From Streptococcus downei MFe28 (GTDB lineage Bacteria; Bacillota; Bacilli; Lactobacillales; Streptococcaceae): a DNA stretch of 64,000 nucleotides. Positions 7,963 through 16,682 of the stretch are shown piece after piece (the first letter of the stretch is position 1; the number at the start of each line of letters is the position of its first letter). The position numbers and the translations under genes were made by a program. A model generated the notes under the pieces. It was not told the DNA's origin. It saw only the letters and a list, made by a program, of their open reading frames with translations, and made no database searches. The DNA is taken from NCBI RefSeq assembly GCF_900459175.1, contig NZ_UHFA01000002.1:1054001-1118000 (forward strand), given 5' to 3'.

Positions 7963-8331
7963 ATGTTATCCATGCTAAAAAATTGGGCTCATCGCTATCC
8001 TGAGCAAGCCTTTCTCTTGATTTTTAATAGTGGGGTCTTTGTTTGGTTGCGTATGGCTGGTTCGGCTATTTCCAATAAATTGGCCCTAGGTTGGGATCAT
8101 GCGGTCCATATTCCTAACTGGCTGATTAATCTGAGTCACAACAGCCTATCGGGACTTCAAGGTTTCTTTGGCCATACGGCTCTGACTTGGTTGATTATCT
8201 CCATGATTTTGACGCTAGTCCTGCGCTTTATCAAGGGACTGGTAAAATTTCTGCTCTTTCTAGTGATAGTGGGAGTGGGCATCTATCTGGTCTACCGCCA
8301 TCAGACTATTTTGGGACAACTCCCAGGCTAA
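7963..8331 (+). CDS. Small membrane protein of unknown function
   Basis: A protein of 122 residues that I do not recognise. It has three hydrophobic stretches (about residues 16-32, 72-90 and 93-110) and a basic segment between the last two (RFIKGLVK). The start is the ATG at 7963, with AGGGGA upstream; a longer open frame overlaps the protease gene and is not needed. It lies directly behind the matrixin-like protease and before a terminator, so the two form a small operon. It could be a partner, target or anchor for the protease, which is only inference from position. Confidence 0.7.
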   Translation: MLSMLKNWAHRYPEQAFLLIFNSGVFVWLRMAGSAISNKLALGWDHAVHIPNWLINLSHNSLSGLQGFFGHTALTWLIISMILTLVLRFIKGLVKFLLFLVIVGVGIYLVYRHQTILGQLPG

Positions 8332-8340
8332 TAGTTGTCA

Positions 8341-8371
8341 AAGCAACTCCGTCTGGGGTTGCTTTTTTTAA
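8341..8371 (+). terminator. Terminator of the metalloprotease operon
   Basis: AAGCAACTCC/GGGGTTGCTT stem followed by TTTTTT. Confidence 0.85.
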
Positions 8372-8455
8372 TGACTAGCACTAGAAATTTTTGGGAGTAT
8401 GGGCTATTTTTTCTTGACTAGGTGTTCAGCGAGCTATACCGAGCGGGGTGATTTT

Positions 8456-8464
8456 TGTTATAAT
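8456..8464 (+). promoter_or_regulatory. Extended -10 promoter, predicted leaderless start
   Basis: TGtTATAAT ends at 8464, exactly seven bases before the A of the ABC-F ATG. There is no Shine-Dalgarno between them. Confidence 0.6.
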
Positions 8465-8470
8465 GGTTCT

Positions 8471-10411
8471 ATGATTATTTTACAGGGAAATAAAATTGAG
8501 CGCTCTTTTTCAGGAGATGTCCTCTTTGATAATATCAATATTCAGGTTGATGAGCGCGATCGGATTGCTCTCGTCGGTCGCAATGGAGCCGGCAAGTCAA
8601 CCCTGCTGAAGATTCTAGTAGGAGAAGAAGCTCCAACATCCGGGCAAGTTAATAGCAAGAAAGATTTGAGCCTGTCCTATCTGGCTCAAGATAGCCGTTT
8701 TGAATCGGATGATACGATTTATGATGGCATGTTGCGAGTCTTTGAGGATTTGCGTCAGCAAGAAGGGGCCCTTAGGGCCATGGAGATGAAGATGGCTGAC
8801 CTTTCTGGAGCTGACTTAGACAAGTTGATGCAGGATTATGACCGTCTTTCAGAGGAATTTCGAGCCCAAGGTGGCTTTACCTACGAAGCTGATATTAAGG
8901 CTATTCTCAACGGTTTTCAATTTGATGAAAGCACTTGGCAAATGCCCATTTCTGACCTGTCTGGGGGGCAGAATACTCGCCTAGCTCTGGCGAAAATGCT
9001 TCTGGAGAAACCTCAGCTGCTGGTTCTGGATGAGCCGACCAACCACTTGGATATTGAGACCATCGCTTGGTTGGAGAATTACCTGGCCAACTATCAGGGA
9101 GCCTTGATTATTGTCAGCCACGACCGCTATTTCTTGGACAAGGTGGCCACTGTTACCTATGACTTAACGCCTCATTCGCTGGATCGCTATGTGGGTAATT
9201 ATTCTAACTTTATGGATGCCAAGGTCCAGAAGTTAGCTAGCCAGGAAAAGGCCTATGAAAAACAAGCCAAGGAAATCGCCAAGCTAGAAGATTTTGTCCA
9301 GAGAAATATCGTCCGCGCCTCCACAACCAAGCGGGCCCAGGCCCGTCGTAAGCAGTTGGAAAAAATTGAGCGACTAGATAAGCCTCAAGCTCAGGCTAAA
9401 TCAGCTCATATGACCTTTCATGCCGACAAGCCTTCTGGCAATGTTGTCCTGACGGTTTCCCAGGCCGCTATCGGCTATGATGGGCAGGTGCTTTCCCAGC
9501 CTATTGATTTAGATGTCCGCAAATTTGATGCCATTGCCATTGTCGGTCCCAATGGTATTGGCAAGTCAACCTTGGTCAAATCCATCGTTGGCCAGATTCC
9601 TTTTGTTGAGGGTCAAAGCCATTATGGCGCTAATGTTCAGGTCGGCTATTATGACCAGACCCAGTCCAATCTGACAAGGACCAATACGGTTCTGGACGAG
9701 CTCTGGAATGATTTTTCGACCACACCAGAGGTGGAAATTCGCAACCGATTGGGGGCCTTTCTCTTCTCAGGTGATGATGTCAAAAAGTCTGTTTCCATGC
9801 TTTCTGGAGGGGAAAGGGCTCGACTGCTTTTGGCCAAGCTCTCCATGGAGAATAACAACTTCCTCATTCTGGACGAACCGACCAACCACCTAGATATTGA
9901 TAGCAAGGAAGTGTTGGAAGATGCCTTGATTGATTTCGATGGGAGTCTGCTCTTTGTCAGCCACGACCGCTATTTTATCAATCGGGTCGCGACTAAGGTC
10001 TTGGAAATTTCGCCAAATGGTTCCAAGCTCTATCTGGGTGACTATGATTATTATCTGGAGAAAAAAGCTGAGGAAGAGGCTCTAAGTCAATTGAAGCAGT
10101 CAGAGATTTGTCAGACCAGTCAGGAAGAAAAAAACTCCCATCCTGCAAGTCAAGATTACCAGACACAAAAGGCCAATCAAAAGGAAGCCCGTAAGTTGAC
10201 CCGTCGTATCGAGCAAATTGAGCAGGATCTTGACCAGCTGGAGCAAAAAGAGGCAGAGGTCTCGCAAGCCATGACTCAGACCAATGCTACCGAGGAGTTG
10301 ATAAAGCTTCAGGCTGAGCTAGATCAACTGACCCACAAACAAGACCAGCTGATGGAGGAGTGGGAAGAAGTCAGCCAGGCCTTGGAAAATCTGCAGTTAG
10401 ACCAAGTCTAA
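8471..10411 (+). CDS. ABC-F family ATPase, YdiF-like
   Basis: A soluble ATPase of 646 residues with two ABC domains and no membrane part. ABC-F proteins bind the ribosome and act on translation. Walker A motifs are GRNGAGKST (near 35) and GPNGIGKST (near 360). The signatures are LSGGQNTRLA and LSGGERARLL, and the Walker B motifs are LLVLDEPTNHLD and FLILDEPTNHLD. The C-terminus carries a long charged coiled coil (about residues 560-640), as in YdiF/Uup-type members. The ATG at 8471 matches the conserved MIILQxNKIERSF start of streptococcal homologues. There is no ribosome site; the promoter position suggests a leaderless mRNA. It is a single gene, with a terminator at 10545. Confidence 0.92.
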   Translation: MIILQGNKIERSFSGDVLFDNINIQVDERDRIALVGRNGAGKSTLLKILVGEEAPTSGQVNSKKDLSLSYLAQDSRFESDDTIYDGMLRVFEDLRQQEGALRAMEMKMADLSGADLDKLMQDYDRLSEEFRAQGGFTYEADIKAILNGFQFDESTWQMPISDLSGGQNTRLALAKMLLEKPQLLVLDEPTNHLDIETIAWLENYLANYQGALIIVSHDRYFLDKVATVTYDLTPHSLDRYVGNYSNFMDAKVQKLASQEKAYEKQAKEIAKLEDFVQRNIVRASTTKRAQARRKQLEKIERLDKPQAQAKSAHMTFHADKPSGNVVLTVSQAAIGYDGQVLSQPIDLDVRKFDAIAIVGPNGIGKSTLVKSIVGQIPFVEGQSHYGANVQVGYYDQTQSNLTRTNTVLDELWNDFSTTPEVEIRNRLGAFLFSGDDVKKSVSMLSGGERARLLLAKLSMENNNFLILDEPTNHLDIDSKEVLEDALIDFDGSLLFVSHDRYFINRVATKVLEISPNGSKLYLGDYDYYLEKKAEEEALSQLKQSEICQTSQEEKNSHPASQDYQTQKANQKEARKLTRRIEQIEQDLDQLEQKEAEVSQAMTQTNATEELIKLQAELDQLTHKQDQLMEEWEEVSQALENLQLDQV

Positions 10412-10544
10412 AATTTAGCAGGGGGCTGTTTCGACTCTCTTTTCAATCTCAAGCAGTTTATCTATCCTTGTGACTGGCTAAGAGACAAAGGGGTGATGAT
10501 CGAGGCAGCCAGCCTCGCTTTCTTGTTTCAAGGCTCGGGGAAAA

Positions 10545-10567
10545 ACAGTCCACTGGGCTGTCTTTTT
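10545..10567 (+). terminator. Terminator of the YdiF-like ABC-F gene
   Basis: ACAGTCC/GGGCTGT stem followed by CTTTTT. The same stem sequence is used after the frameshifted gene at 22765. Confidence 0.7.
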
Positions 10568-10730
10568 AATCTCCAGAAAAATTGTGATTCTGTTAAAGTT
10601 TTCTCGCCTTTCCACAAAAAGATGGTCATCTCGAGATTTCAAAAAAGTAGAAACAAGTCGGTCACGAACCTCATCAGTATGATACTAACGAGGTCTTTTT
10701 GAGTTTGTGAAAAATCATTCAAAATAGTTC

Positions 10731-10758
10731 TTGCAATCCTTTTCTTCCTTGATAAAAT
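10731..10758 (+). promoter_or_regulatory. Promoter of the PDH operon
   Basis: TTGCAA (10731-10736) and TAAAAT (10753-10758) with a 16-bp spacer. The start of pdhA lies about 70 nt downstream of the expected transcription start. Confidence 0.5.
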
Positions 10759-10833
10759 CAGAAACCGATTGTTTGAAGTTTGTGAAATATTTGGGTAGAA
10801 TGATGGTGTAACAAGAAAAATTAGGAGGTTACT

Positions 10834-11802
10834 ATGGCAAACTTATCTAAAGACCAATATATAGATTTATACCGGAAGATGGAGCGAATCCGCGAATTTG
10901 ATATGCGGATTAACAAGCTGGTTCGCCGGGGCTTCGTTCAAGGGATGACCCATTTTTCCGTTGGTGAAGAGGCCGCTAGTGTTGGAGCTATGGCTCCCCT
11001 GACCTACGATGATATTATTTTTTCTAATCACAGAGGGCACGGTCAATCCATTGCCAAGGATATGGATTTGAAAGGGATGATGGCTGAGCTGGCTGGTAAG
11101 GCGACTGGAGTTTCCAAGGGGCGTGGAGGTTCCATGCACCTAGCTGACTTTGAGAAGGGTAATTATGGGACTAACGGTATCGTTGGTGGTGGCTATGCCT
11201 TGGCTGTCGGAGCCGCTCTGACCCAACAGTATAAGAAGACCAACAACATTGTCGTGGCCTTCTCAGGAGATGGGGCGACCAATGAAGGTTCTTTCCACGA
11301 GTCTGTCAATCTGGCTTCGGCCTGGCAATTACCTGTGATTTTCTTCATCATCAATAATCGCTATGGTATCTCCATGGACATTACCAAGGCGACCCATACC
11401 CCCCATCTTTACACTCGGGCTGATGCTTACGGCATTCCAGGCTACTATGTTCAAGATGGCAATGATGTGATGGCAGTTTACGACCAGATGAAAAAAGTGG
11501 TTGCTGATGTCCGAGCTGGTAAAGGTCCTGCCCTGATTGAGGTAGAGTCTTACCGCTGGTTTGGTCATTCAACGGCTGATGCAGGTAAGTATCGTAGCAA
11601 GGAAGAAGTGGATACTTGGAAGAAGAAGGATCCCCTGCTTAAGTTTCGTGATTTTGCCCTAAAGGAAACCGACTTGACCGAGGCCGATTTGGACGAAGTT
11701 CATGAGCAGGTAGTGGCAGAAATTGATCAGGCCTATGACTTTGCCAAAAACAGTCCAGATCCAGACCTATCCGTCGCTTTTGAAGACATCTGGGTAGATT
11801 AG
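10834..11802 (+). CDS. pdhA: Pyruvate (acetoin) dehydrogenase E1 component, alpha subunit
   Basis: A 322-residue thiamine-diphosphate-dependent subunit which, with E1beta, decarboxylates pyruvate (or acetoin in some relatives) and reductively acetylates the lipoyl domain of E2. The ThDP/Mg motif GDGATNEGSFHESVNLA is near residue 150. The phosphorylation-loop region YRWFGHSTAD is near residue 240. TTAGGAGG precedes the ATG. It is the first gene of a four-gene operon E1alpha-E1beta-E2-E3 followed by lplA. Family lines between pyruvate and acetoin dehydrogenases are blurred in streptococci; the neighbouring lipoate ligase and the lack of other acetoin genes favour pyruvate. Confidence 0.92.
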   Translation: MANLSKDQYIDLYRKMERIREFDMRINKLVRRGFVQGMTHFSVGEEAASVGAMAPLTYDDIIFSNHRGHGQSIAKDMDLKGMMAELAGKATGVSKGRGGSMHLADFEKGNYGTNGIVGGGYALAVGAALTQQYKKTNNIVVAFSGDGATNEGSFHESVNLASAWQLPVIFFIINNRYGISMDITKATHTPHLYTRADAYGIPGYYVQDGNDVMAVYDQMKKVVADVRAGKGPALIEVESYRWFGHSTADAGKYRSKEEVDTWKKKDPLLKFRDFALKETDLTEADLDEVHEQVVAEIDQAYDFAKNSPDPDLSVAFEDIWVD

Positions 11803-12015
11803 ATTAAGCCATAGCCTTCAAAAGCTAGTTAGCTAGAGATTTTTTTCTCAGCCACATAATTTCAGACTTAAAAAAATTTTTAGGGCCCATCCTAGAAACT
11901 TGAAAAGGTTCATCCTTAATAACTTAAAGGGTGAAAGTCCTGCTTGAGTAAAGACAAAGGATTTGAGGGCTTCTAAATCAATATAGATATAGATGTTATA
12001 GATAAGGAAAGTGTT

Positions 12016-13014
12016 ATGACAGAAACAAAGAAAATGGCCTTGCGGGAAGCCGTCAACCTGGCCATGACAGAAGAGATGCGAAAGGATGATGCCATCTTCC
12101 TAATGGGAGAAGATGTCGGAATCTATGGCGGTGATTTTGGGACCTCTGTTGGTATGTTTGAAGAGTTCGGACCTGAGCGCATCAAGGATACACCAATTTC
12201 TGAAGCAGCCATCGCTGGTTCGGCAATCGGAGCAGCCATGACAGGTCTGCGCCCTATTGTTGATGTCACCTTTATGGATTTCTTGACCATTGCCATGGAT
12301 GCCATTGTCAACCAAGGGGCTAAGAATAATTATATGCTTGGTGGTGGGGTTAAGACTCCTGTGACCTTCCGAGTGGCCAGTGGTTCTGGTATTGGATCGG
12401 CAGCCCAGCACTCCCAAACCTTGGAAGCCTGGTTGACCCATATTCCAGGAATAAAGGTCGTCGCTCCTGGTGATGTTAATGAAGCCAAGGGGCTTTTGAA
12501 ATCGGCCATTCAAGATAATAATATCGTTGTCTTTATGGAGCCCAAGGCTCTTTATGGCAAGAAGGCTGAAGTTAGCCTAGATCCTGACTTTTATATTCCC
12601 CTGGGTAAGGGAGATATTAAGCGTGAGGGAACTGATCTGACTATTCTTTCTTATGGTCGCATGTTGGAGCGTGTCCTCCAGGCTGCTGATGAGGTCGCTG
12701 CTCAGGGCATTTCTGTTGAGGTAGTTGATCCTCGCACTCTTATGCCTCTGGATAAGGAGTTGATTATCAATTCGGTCAAGAAGACTGGTAAGTTGATGCT
12801 GGTCAATGACGCCTATAAGACAGGTGGTTTCATTGGGGAAATTGCAGCCATGGTCACGGAAAGCGAAGCCTTTGATTATCTTGATCACCCCATTGTTCGC
12901 TTAGCCAGTGAAGACGTACCTGTTCCTTATGCTAGAGTTTTGGAACAAGCTATTTTACCAGATGTCGAAAAAATCAAGGCTAGCATTATTAAAATGGTCA
13001 ACAAAGGCAATTGA
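12016..13014 (+). CDS. pdhB: Pyruvate (acetoin) dehydrogenase E1 component, beta subunit
   Basis: The 332-residue partner of PdhA in the E1 heterotetramer. Typical features are LREAVNLAMTEEMRKDD at the N-terminus, the MGEDVGIYGGDFGTS region, TPISEAAIAGSAIGAAMTGL, and the C-terminal transketolase domain with VVDPRTLMPLDKELI. AAGGAAA is upstream of the ATG. It starts 213 bases after pdhA, a wide gap for subunits of one complex. The gap has an AGCTA/TAGCT hairpin near a T-run and may tune the ratio of the subunits. Confidence 0.93.
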   Translation: MTETKKMALREAVNLAMTEEMRKDDAIFLMGEDVGIYGGDFGTSVGMFEEFGPERIKDTPISEAAIAGSAIGAAMTGLRPIVDVTFMDFLTIAMDAIVNQGAKNNYMLGGGVKTPVTFRVASGSGIGSAAQHSQTLEAWLTHIPGIKVVAPGDVNEAKGLLKSAIQDNNIVVFMEPKALYGKKAEVSLDPDFYIPLGKGDIKREGTDLTILSYGRMLERVLQAADEVAAQGISVEVVDPRTLMPLDKELIINSVKKTGKLMLVNDAYKTGGFIGEIAAMVTESEAFDYLDHPIVRLASEDVPVPYARVLEQAILPDVEKIKASIIKMVNKGN

Positions 13015-13223
13015 TAATGATTGAGAATTTGATTAGACAAGATAAGCTATAAAGGGCTTAACCGCCGCAAAAAAGAATAGAAAGGGACAGAAAACTTCTG
13101 GTTTTCTGAGACTTTCAACTTTTTGTCGGCTCAAGTCCTATTCAGTTAGAAAGGGATAAGGAAGCCTCAGTCTAACTTGCCACCATTGTACTGGCAAACT
13201 GGCTGAAGTTCTAAGAAGATATT

Positions 13224-14612
13224 ATGGCAGTAGAAATCATTATGCCCAAACTCGGTGTTGATATGTCAGAAGGCGAAATCATCGAGTGGAAAAAAGAGGA
13301 GGGCGATGGTGTTCAAGAAGGCGACATCCTGCTGGAAATCATGTCCGATAAAACCAATATGGAATTGGAAGCAGAAGCCTCAGGAATACTTTTAAAGATT
13401 GTCCATCCTGCTGGCGATACTGTTCCTGTAACCGAGGTTATCGGCTATATTGGCGAGCAGGGAGAGGTCGTTGAAGATCTAGCACCAGCCCCAAAAGAAA
13501 ACAAGGCAGAAACACCAGCAAGCACCGGCGCTTCAACACCGAGTCCTGAGCCTGTGTCAGCAAGTGCCCAGACCCAAGTGGTGCCTGAACTACAAGAATC
13601 GGGCAAGATTAGAGCGACCCCAGCAGCCCGAAAATTGGCCTGCGATTTAGGTTTAGATTTGAGTCAAATTTCTGGTACAGGTCCCAAGGGTCGCATCCAC
13701 CGTGAAGACGTTGAAAATTATCGGATTGCCCAACCTAAGGTGACTCCTCTGGCTCGCAAGATGGCTTTAGATTTGGGAATTGACCTGAGTCAGGTCAAGG
13801 GAAGTGGTGCCTTTGGAAAAATTACCAAGGAAGACATTTTGGCTCTCAGTCAACCTCAAACCAGTCAATCTCAAGAGGACCTTCCAGAGCCAGCTCCTCT
13901 GCCAGAGGGTGTAGAAATTAAGCCTATGTCGGCCATGCGCAAGGCCATTGCCAAGGGAATGACCAAGTCCTATCTGACAGCACCAACCTTCACGCTCAAC
14001 TATGACATTGACATGACCAACCTGATAGCCCTACGTAAGCAGGTCATTGATCCCATCATGGATAAGACAGGCTTCAAGGTGACCTTTACCGATTTGATCG
14101 GTCTAGCAGTCGTTAGAACCTTGATGAAGCCTGAGCATGAGTATCTCAATGCTTCCCTCATCAATGATGCCAAGGATATTGAGCTTCACCGCTTTGTTAA
14201 TCTGGGTATCGCTGTTGGTTTGGATGATGGCCTGATTGTTCCAGTAGTTCAGGGGGCTGACCAAATGAGCCTGTCAGAGTTTGTCGTAGCCTCCAAGACT
14301 GTTATCAAAAAGGCTCAAACTGGTAAGTTAAAAGCAGCTGAAATGTCAGGTTCGACCTTTTCCATCACCAATCTGGGAATGTTTGGCACCAAGTCCTTCA
14401 ATCCCATTATCAATCAGCCTAACTCAGCAATTCTGGGTGTCTGCGCTACGGTGCAAACGCCGACAGTTCTTGATGGGGAAATTACCATTAGGCCCATCAT
14501 GCAACTCTGCTTGACCATTGACCACCGAATTGTTGATGGGATGAATGGAGCTAAGTTTATGGTAGACCTCAAGCACCTTCTAGAAAATCCAATGGAATTG
14601 CTGATTTGGTAG
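13224..14612 (+). CDS. pdhC: Dihydrolipoamide acetyltransferase (E2) with two peripheral-subunit-binding domains
   Basis: The core acyltransferase of the complex, 462 residues. In order: a lipoyl domain (residues 1-80, lipoyl Lys43 in MSDKTNMELEA), a Pro/Ala/Ser-rich linker, a first E3/E1-binding domain (about 131-168, ATPAARKLACDLG), a second such domain (about 172-208, TPLARKMALDLG), another linker, and the catalytic domain (about 230-462) with DHRIVDGMNG carrying the active His and Asp. Most E2 proteins have one binding domain; the two here are only about 40 residues apart and similar to each other. Its ribosome site is weak (AAGAAG). It lies 209 bases after pdhB. Confidence 0.93.
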   Translation: MAVEIIMPKLGVDMSEGEIIEWKKEEGDGVQEGDILLEIMSDKTNMELEAEASGILLKIVHPAGDTVPVTEVIGYIGEQGEVVEDLAPAPKENKAETPASTGASTPSPEPVSASAQTQVVPELQESGKIRATPAARKLACDLGLDLSQISGTGPKGRIHREDVENYRIAQPKVTPLARKMALDLGIDLSQVKGSGAFGKITKEDILALSQPQTSQSQEDLPEPAPLPEGVEIKPMSAMRKAIAKGMTKSYLTAPTFTLNYDIDMTNLIALRKQVIDPIMDKTGFKVTFTDLIGLAVVRTLMKPEHEYLNASLINDAKDIELHRFVNLGIAVGLDDGLIVPVVQGADQMSLSEFVVASKTVIKKAQTGKLKAAEMSGSTFSITNLGMFGTKSFNPIINQPNSAILGVCATVQTPTVLDGEITIRPIMQLCLTIDHRIVDGMNGAKFMVDLKHLLENPMELLIW

Positions 14613-14794
14613 CAGGGGAACCTGATAAATTTGAAAATTAAGAATGAAAGAAAGGAAAAGGACGGAAAGGAAGCTTATCGCATTTGTAACTGAACCCGAG
14701 CGGAAAGTTCGGAAAAAGTAAATCGTTTAATAATCGAGGTTTTTGACGATTTCCTATTTATAGTTGCTTTCTTTTCGCTTTTGGTATCTAAAAA

Positions 14795-16573
14795 ATGGCA
14801 GTAGAAATTATTATGCCCAAACTCGGTGTTGATATGTCCGAGGGCGAAATCATCGAGTGGAAAAAACAGGAAGGAGACAGCGTCCAAGAAGGGGACATCC
14901 TCCTGGAAATTATGTCTGACAAGACCAATATGGAATTGGAAGCTGAGGAGTCTGGTGTCCTTCTGAAAATCCTTCACCCAGCTGGTGATACTGTCCCTGT
15001 TACCCAGGTCATCGGTTATATTGGGGCTCAGGGAGAAGTAGTGGATGAGGCTTCCACCAGACAGGCTTCTGCTGAGTCCAGTCAAGTCGCTCAAGTCAGG
15101 GCTGACTTGCAAGCAGCTGGGCTTCAAGTTCCGCCGGCATCAGGTACAAAGGAAACTAGTCAAGCAGTAGCAGACAAACCTGCCCTAGCTGAAGATGAAT
15201 ACGACATGGTCGTTGTCGGTGGCGGTCCTGCTGGCTACTACGCTGCAATTCGGGGCGCCCAATTGGGGGCCAATGTAGCCATTGTCGAGAAGTCAGAGTT
15301 TGGCGGAACCTGCCTCAATAAAGGATGTATTCCAACCAAGACCTACCTCAAGAATGCTGAGATTCTTGATGACCTGAAAATTGCTGCTGGCCGCGGTATC
15401 AATCTGGCTTCAACCAACTACAGTATTGACATGGACAAGACGGTTGATTTCAAAAATTCCGTTGTTAAGACCCTGACCAATGGGGTGAGAGGTTTGCTCA
15501 AGGCCAATAAGGTAGCTATTTTCAACGGCCTAGGAACTGTCAATCCCGACAAGACTGTCTCAATCGGCTCTACGACCATTAAGGGCCACAGTATTATTTT
15601 AGCGACCGGTTCTAAGGCTTCTAGGATTAACATTCCTGGCATTAACTCCTCTCTGGTCATGACTTCTGATGATATCCTTGATATGCGAGAACTTCCTAAA
15701 ACCCTGGCTGTTATGGGGGGCGGTGTTGTCGGAATTGAACTGGGCTTGGTTTTTGCCTCCTACGGCGTTCAAGTTACGGTTGTCGAAATGGCCGACCGAA
15801 TTATTCCGGCCATGGACCAAGAGGTCTCCAAGGAGTTAGAAAAAATCCTGACCAAGAAGGGCATGATTATCAAGACCCAAGTAGGCGTGGCCGAAATCGT
15901 CGAAGCTAATAATCAGTTGACCCTCAAACTCAATGATGGCCAAGAAGTTATTGCTGAACGCGCCCTTCTCTCTATCGGACGGGTGCCTCAGCTCAATGGT
16001 TTGGAAAATCTCAACCTGGACTTGGACCGTGGACGCATCAAGGTCAATGACTACCAAGAAACCTCTATTCCTGGTATCTACGCCCCTGGTGATGTCAATG
16101 GCCGTCGGATGCTGGCCCATGCGGCCTATCGGATGGGTGAAGTAGCAGCAGAAAATGCGGTTTGGGGTAATGTCCGCAAGGCCCATCTTGACTATACACC
16201 AGCGGCTGTCTACACCCATCCAGAAGTGGCCATGTGTGGGCTTACCGAGGATGCTGCGCGTCAAAAGTATGGTAGTGTCTTGATTGGTAAGGTCAGCTTC
16301 ACAGGTAATGGCCGGGCTCTAGCCTCTAATGAGGCTCAAGGCTTTGTCAAGGTCATCGCTGATAGCAAATATCATGAAATCCTCGGTGTCCATATCATCG
16401 GACCGTCAGCTGCTGAGATGATTAATGAAGCTGCCACCATCATGGAAAATGAATTGACCGTTGATGAACTTTTACTCTCTATCCACGGCCACCCAACCTT
16501 CTCAGAAGTCCTCTATGAAGCCTTTGCAGATGTTCTGGGAGAAGCCATCCACAATCCCCCAAAACGTAAATAG
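14795..16573 (+). CDS. pdhD: Dihydrolipoyl dehydrogenase (E3) with N-terminal lipoyl domain
   Basis: A flavoprotein of 592 residues that reoxidises dihydrolipoamide with NAD+. It starts with its own lipoyl domain (residues 1-80, Lys43), nearly the same as that of PdhC. A linker follows, then the FAD-binding GGGPAGYYAA motif near residue 142, the redox disulfide GGTCLNKGCIP near 170, the NAD-binding GGGVVGIELG near 308, and the C-terminal HGHPTFSEVLYE with the active His-Glu pair. The first 20 bases of coding sequence repeat those of pdhC. No Shine-Dalgarno is seen upstream of the ATG, which is odd for an inner operon gene. A terminator follows. Confidence 0.93.
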   Translation: MAVEIIMPKLGVDMSEGEIIEWKKQEGDSVQEGDILLEIMSDKTNMELEAEESGVLLKILHPAGDTVPVTQVIGYIGAQGEVVDEASTRQASAESSQVAQVRADLQAAGLQVPPASGTKETSQAVADKPALAEDEYDMVVVGGGPAGYYAAIRGAQLGANVAIVEKSEFGGTCLNKGCIPTKTYLKNAEILDDLKIAAGRGINLASTNYSIDMDKTVDFKNSVVKTLTNGVRGLLKANKVAIFNGLGTVNPDKTVSIGSTTIKGHSIILATGSKASRINIPGINSSLVMTSDDILDMRELPKTLAVMGGGVVGIELGLVFASYGVQVTVVEMADRIIPAMDQEVSKELEKILTKKGMIIKTQVGVAEIVEANNQLTLKLNDGQEVIAERALLSIGRVPQLNGLENLNLDLDRGRIKVNDYQETSIPGIYAPGDVNGRRMLAHAAYRMGEVAAENAVWGNVRKAHLDYTPAAVYTHPEVAMCGLTEDAARQKYGSVLIGKVSFTGNGRALASNEAQGFVKVIADSKYHEILGVHIIGPSAAEMINEAATIMENELTVDELLLSIHGHPTFSEVLYEAFADVLGEAIHNPPKRK

Positions 16574-16594
16574 GAACCCAAGCTATTTAATAGG

Positions 16595-16627
16595 AAAAGA
16601 GTACCCCAATCGGACTCTTTTCTTTTA
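16595..16627 (+). terminator. Terminator after pdhD
   Basis: AAAAGAGT/ACTCTTTT stem followed by CTTTT. It may only partly block read-through to lplA. Confidence 0.75.
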
Positions 16628-16682
16628 AGTTTTTCAGAATGAATATGCCAATCTTCAATTAATATAGAAGGAAGGAAAATCC

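Larger units (their letters stand above)
10412..10833. other. Intergenic region between the ABC-F gene and the PDH operon
   Basis: No convincing gene is present; a 69-codon open frame at 10493-10702 has no homology I recognise and runs through the hairpins. The region holds a CGAGGC/GCCTCG hairpin (10501-10517), the ABC-F terminator (10545-10567), a second hairpin with ACCTC/GAGGT followed by T5 (10674-10701), and the PDH promoter. Confidence 0.6.

Noticed and set aside
10493-10702. 69-codon open frame between the ABC-F gene and pdhA
   Set aside because: It runs through two hairpins, including the ABC-F terminator, starts at a GTG without a ribosome site, and has no protein-like pattern that I recognise.
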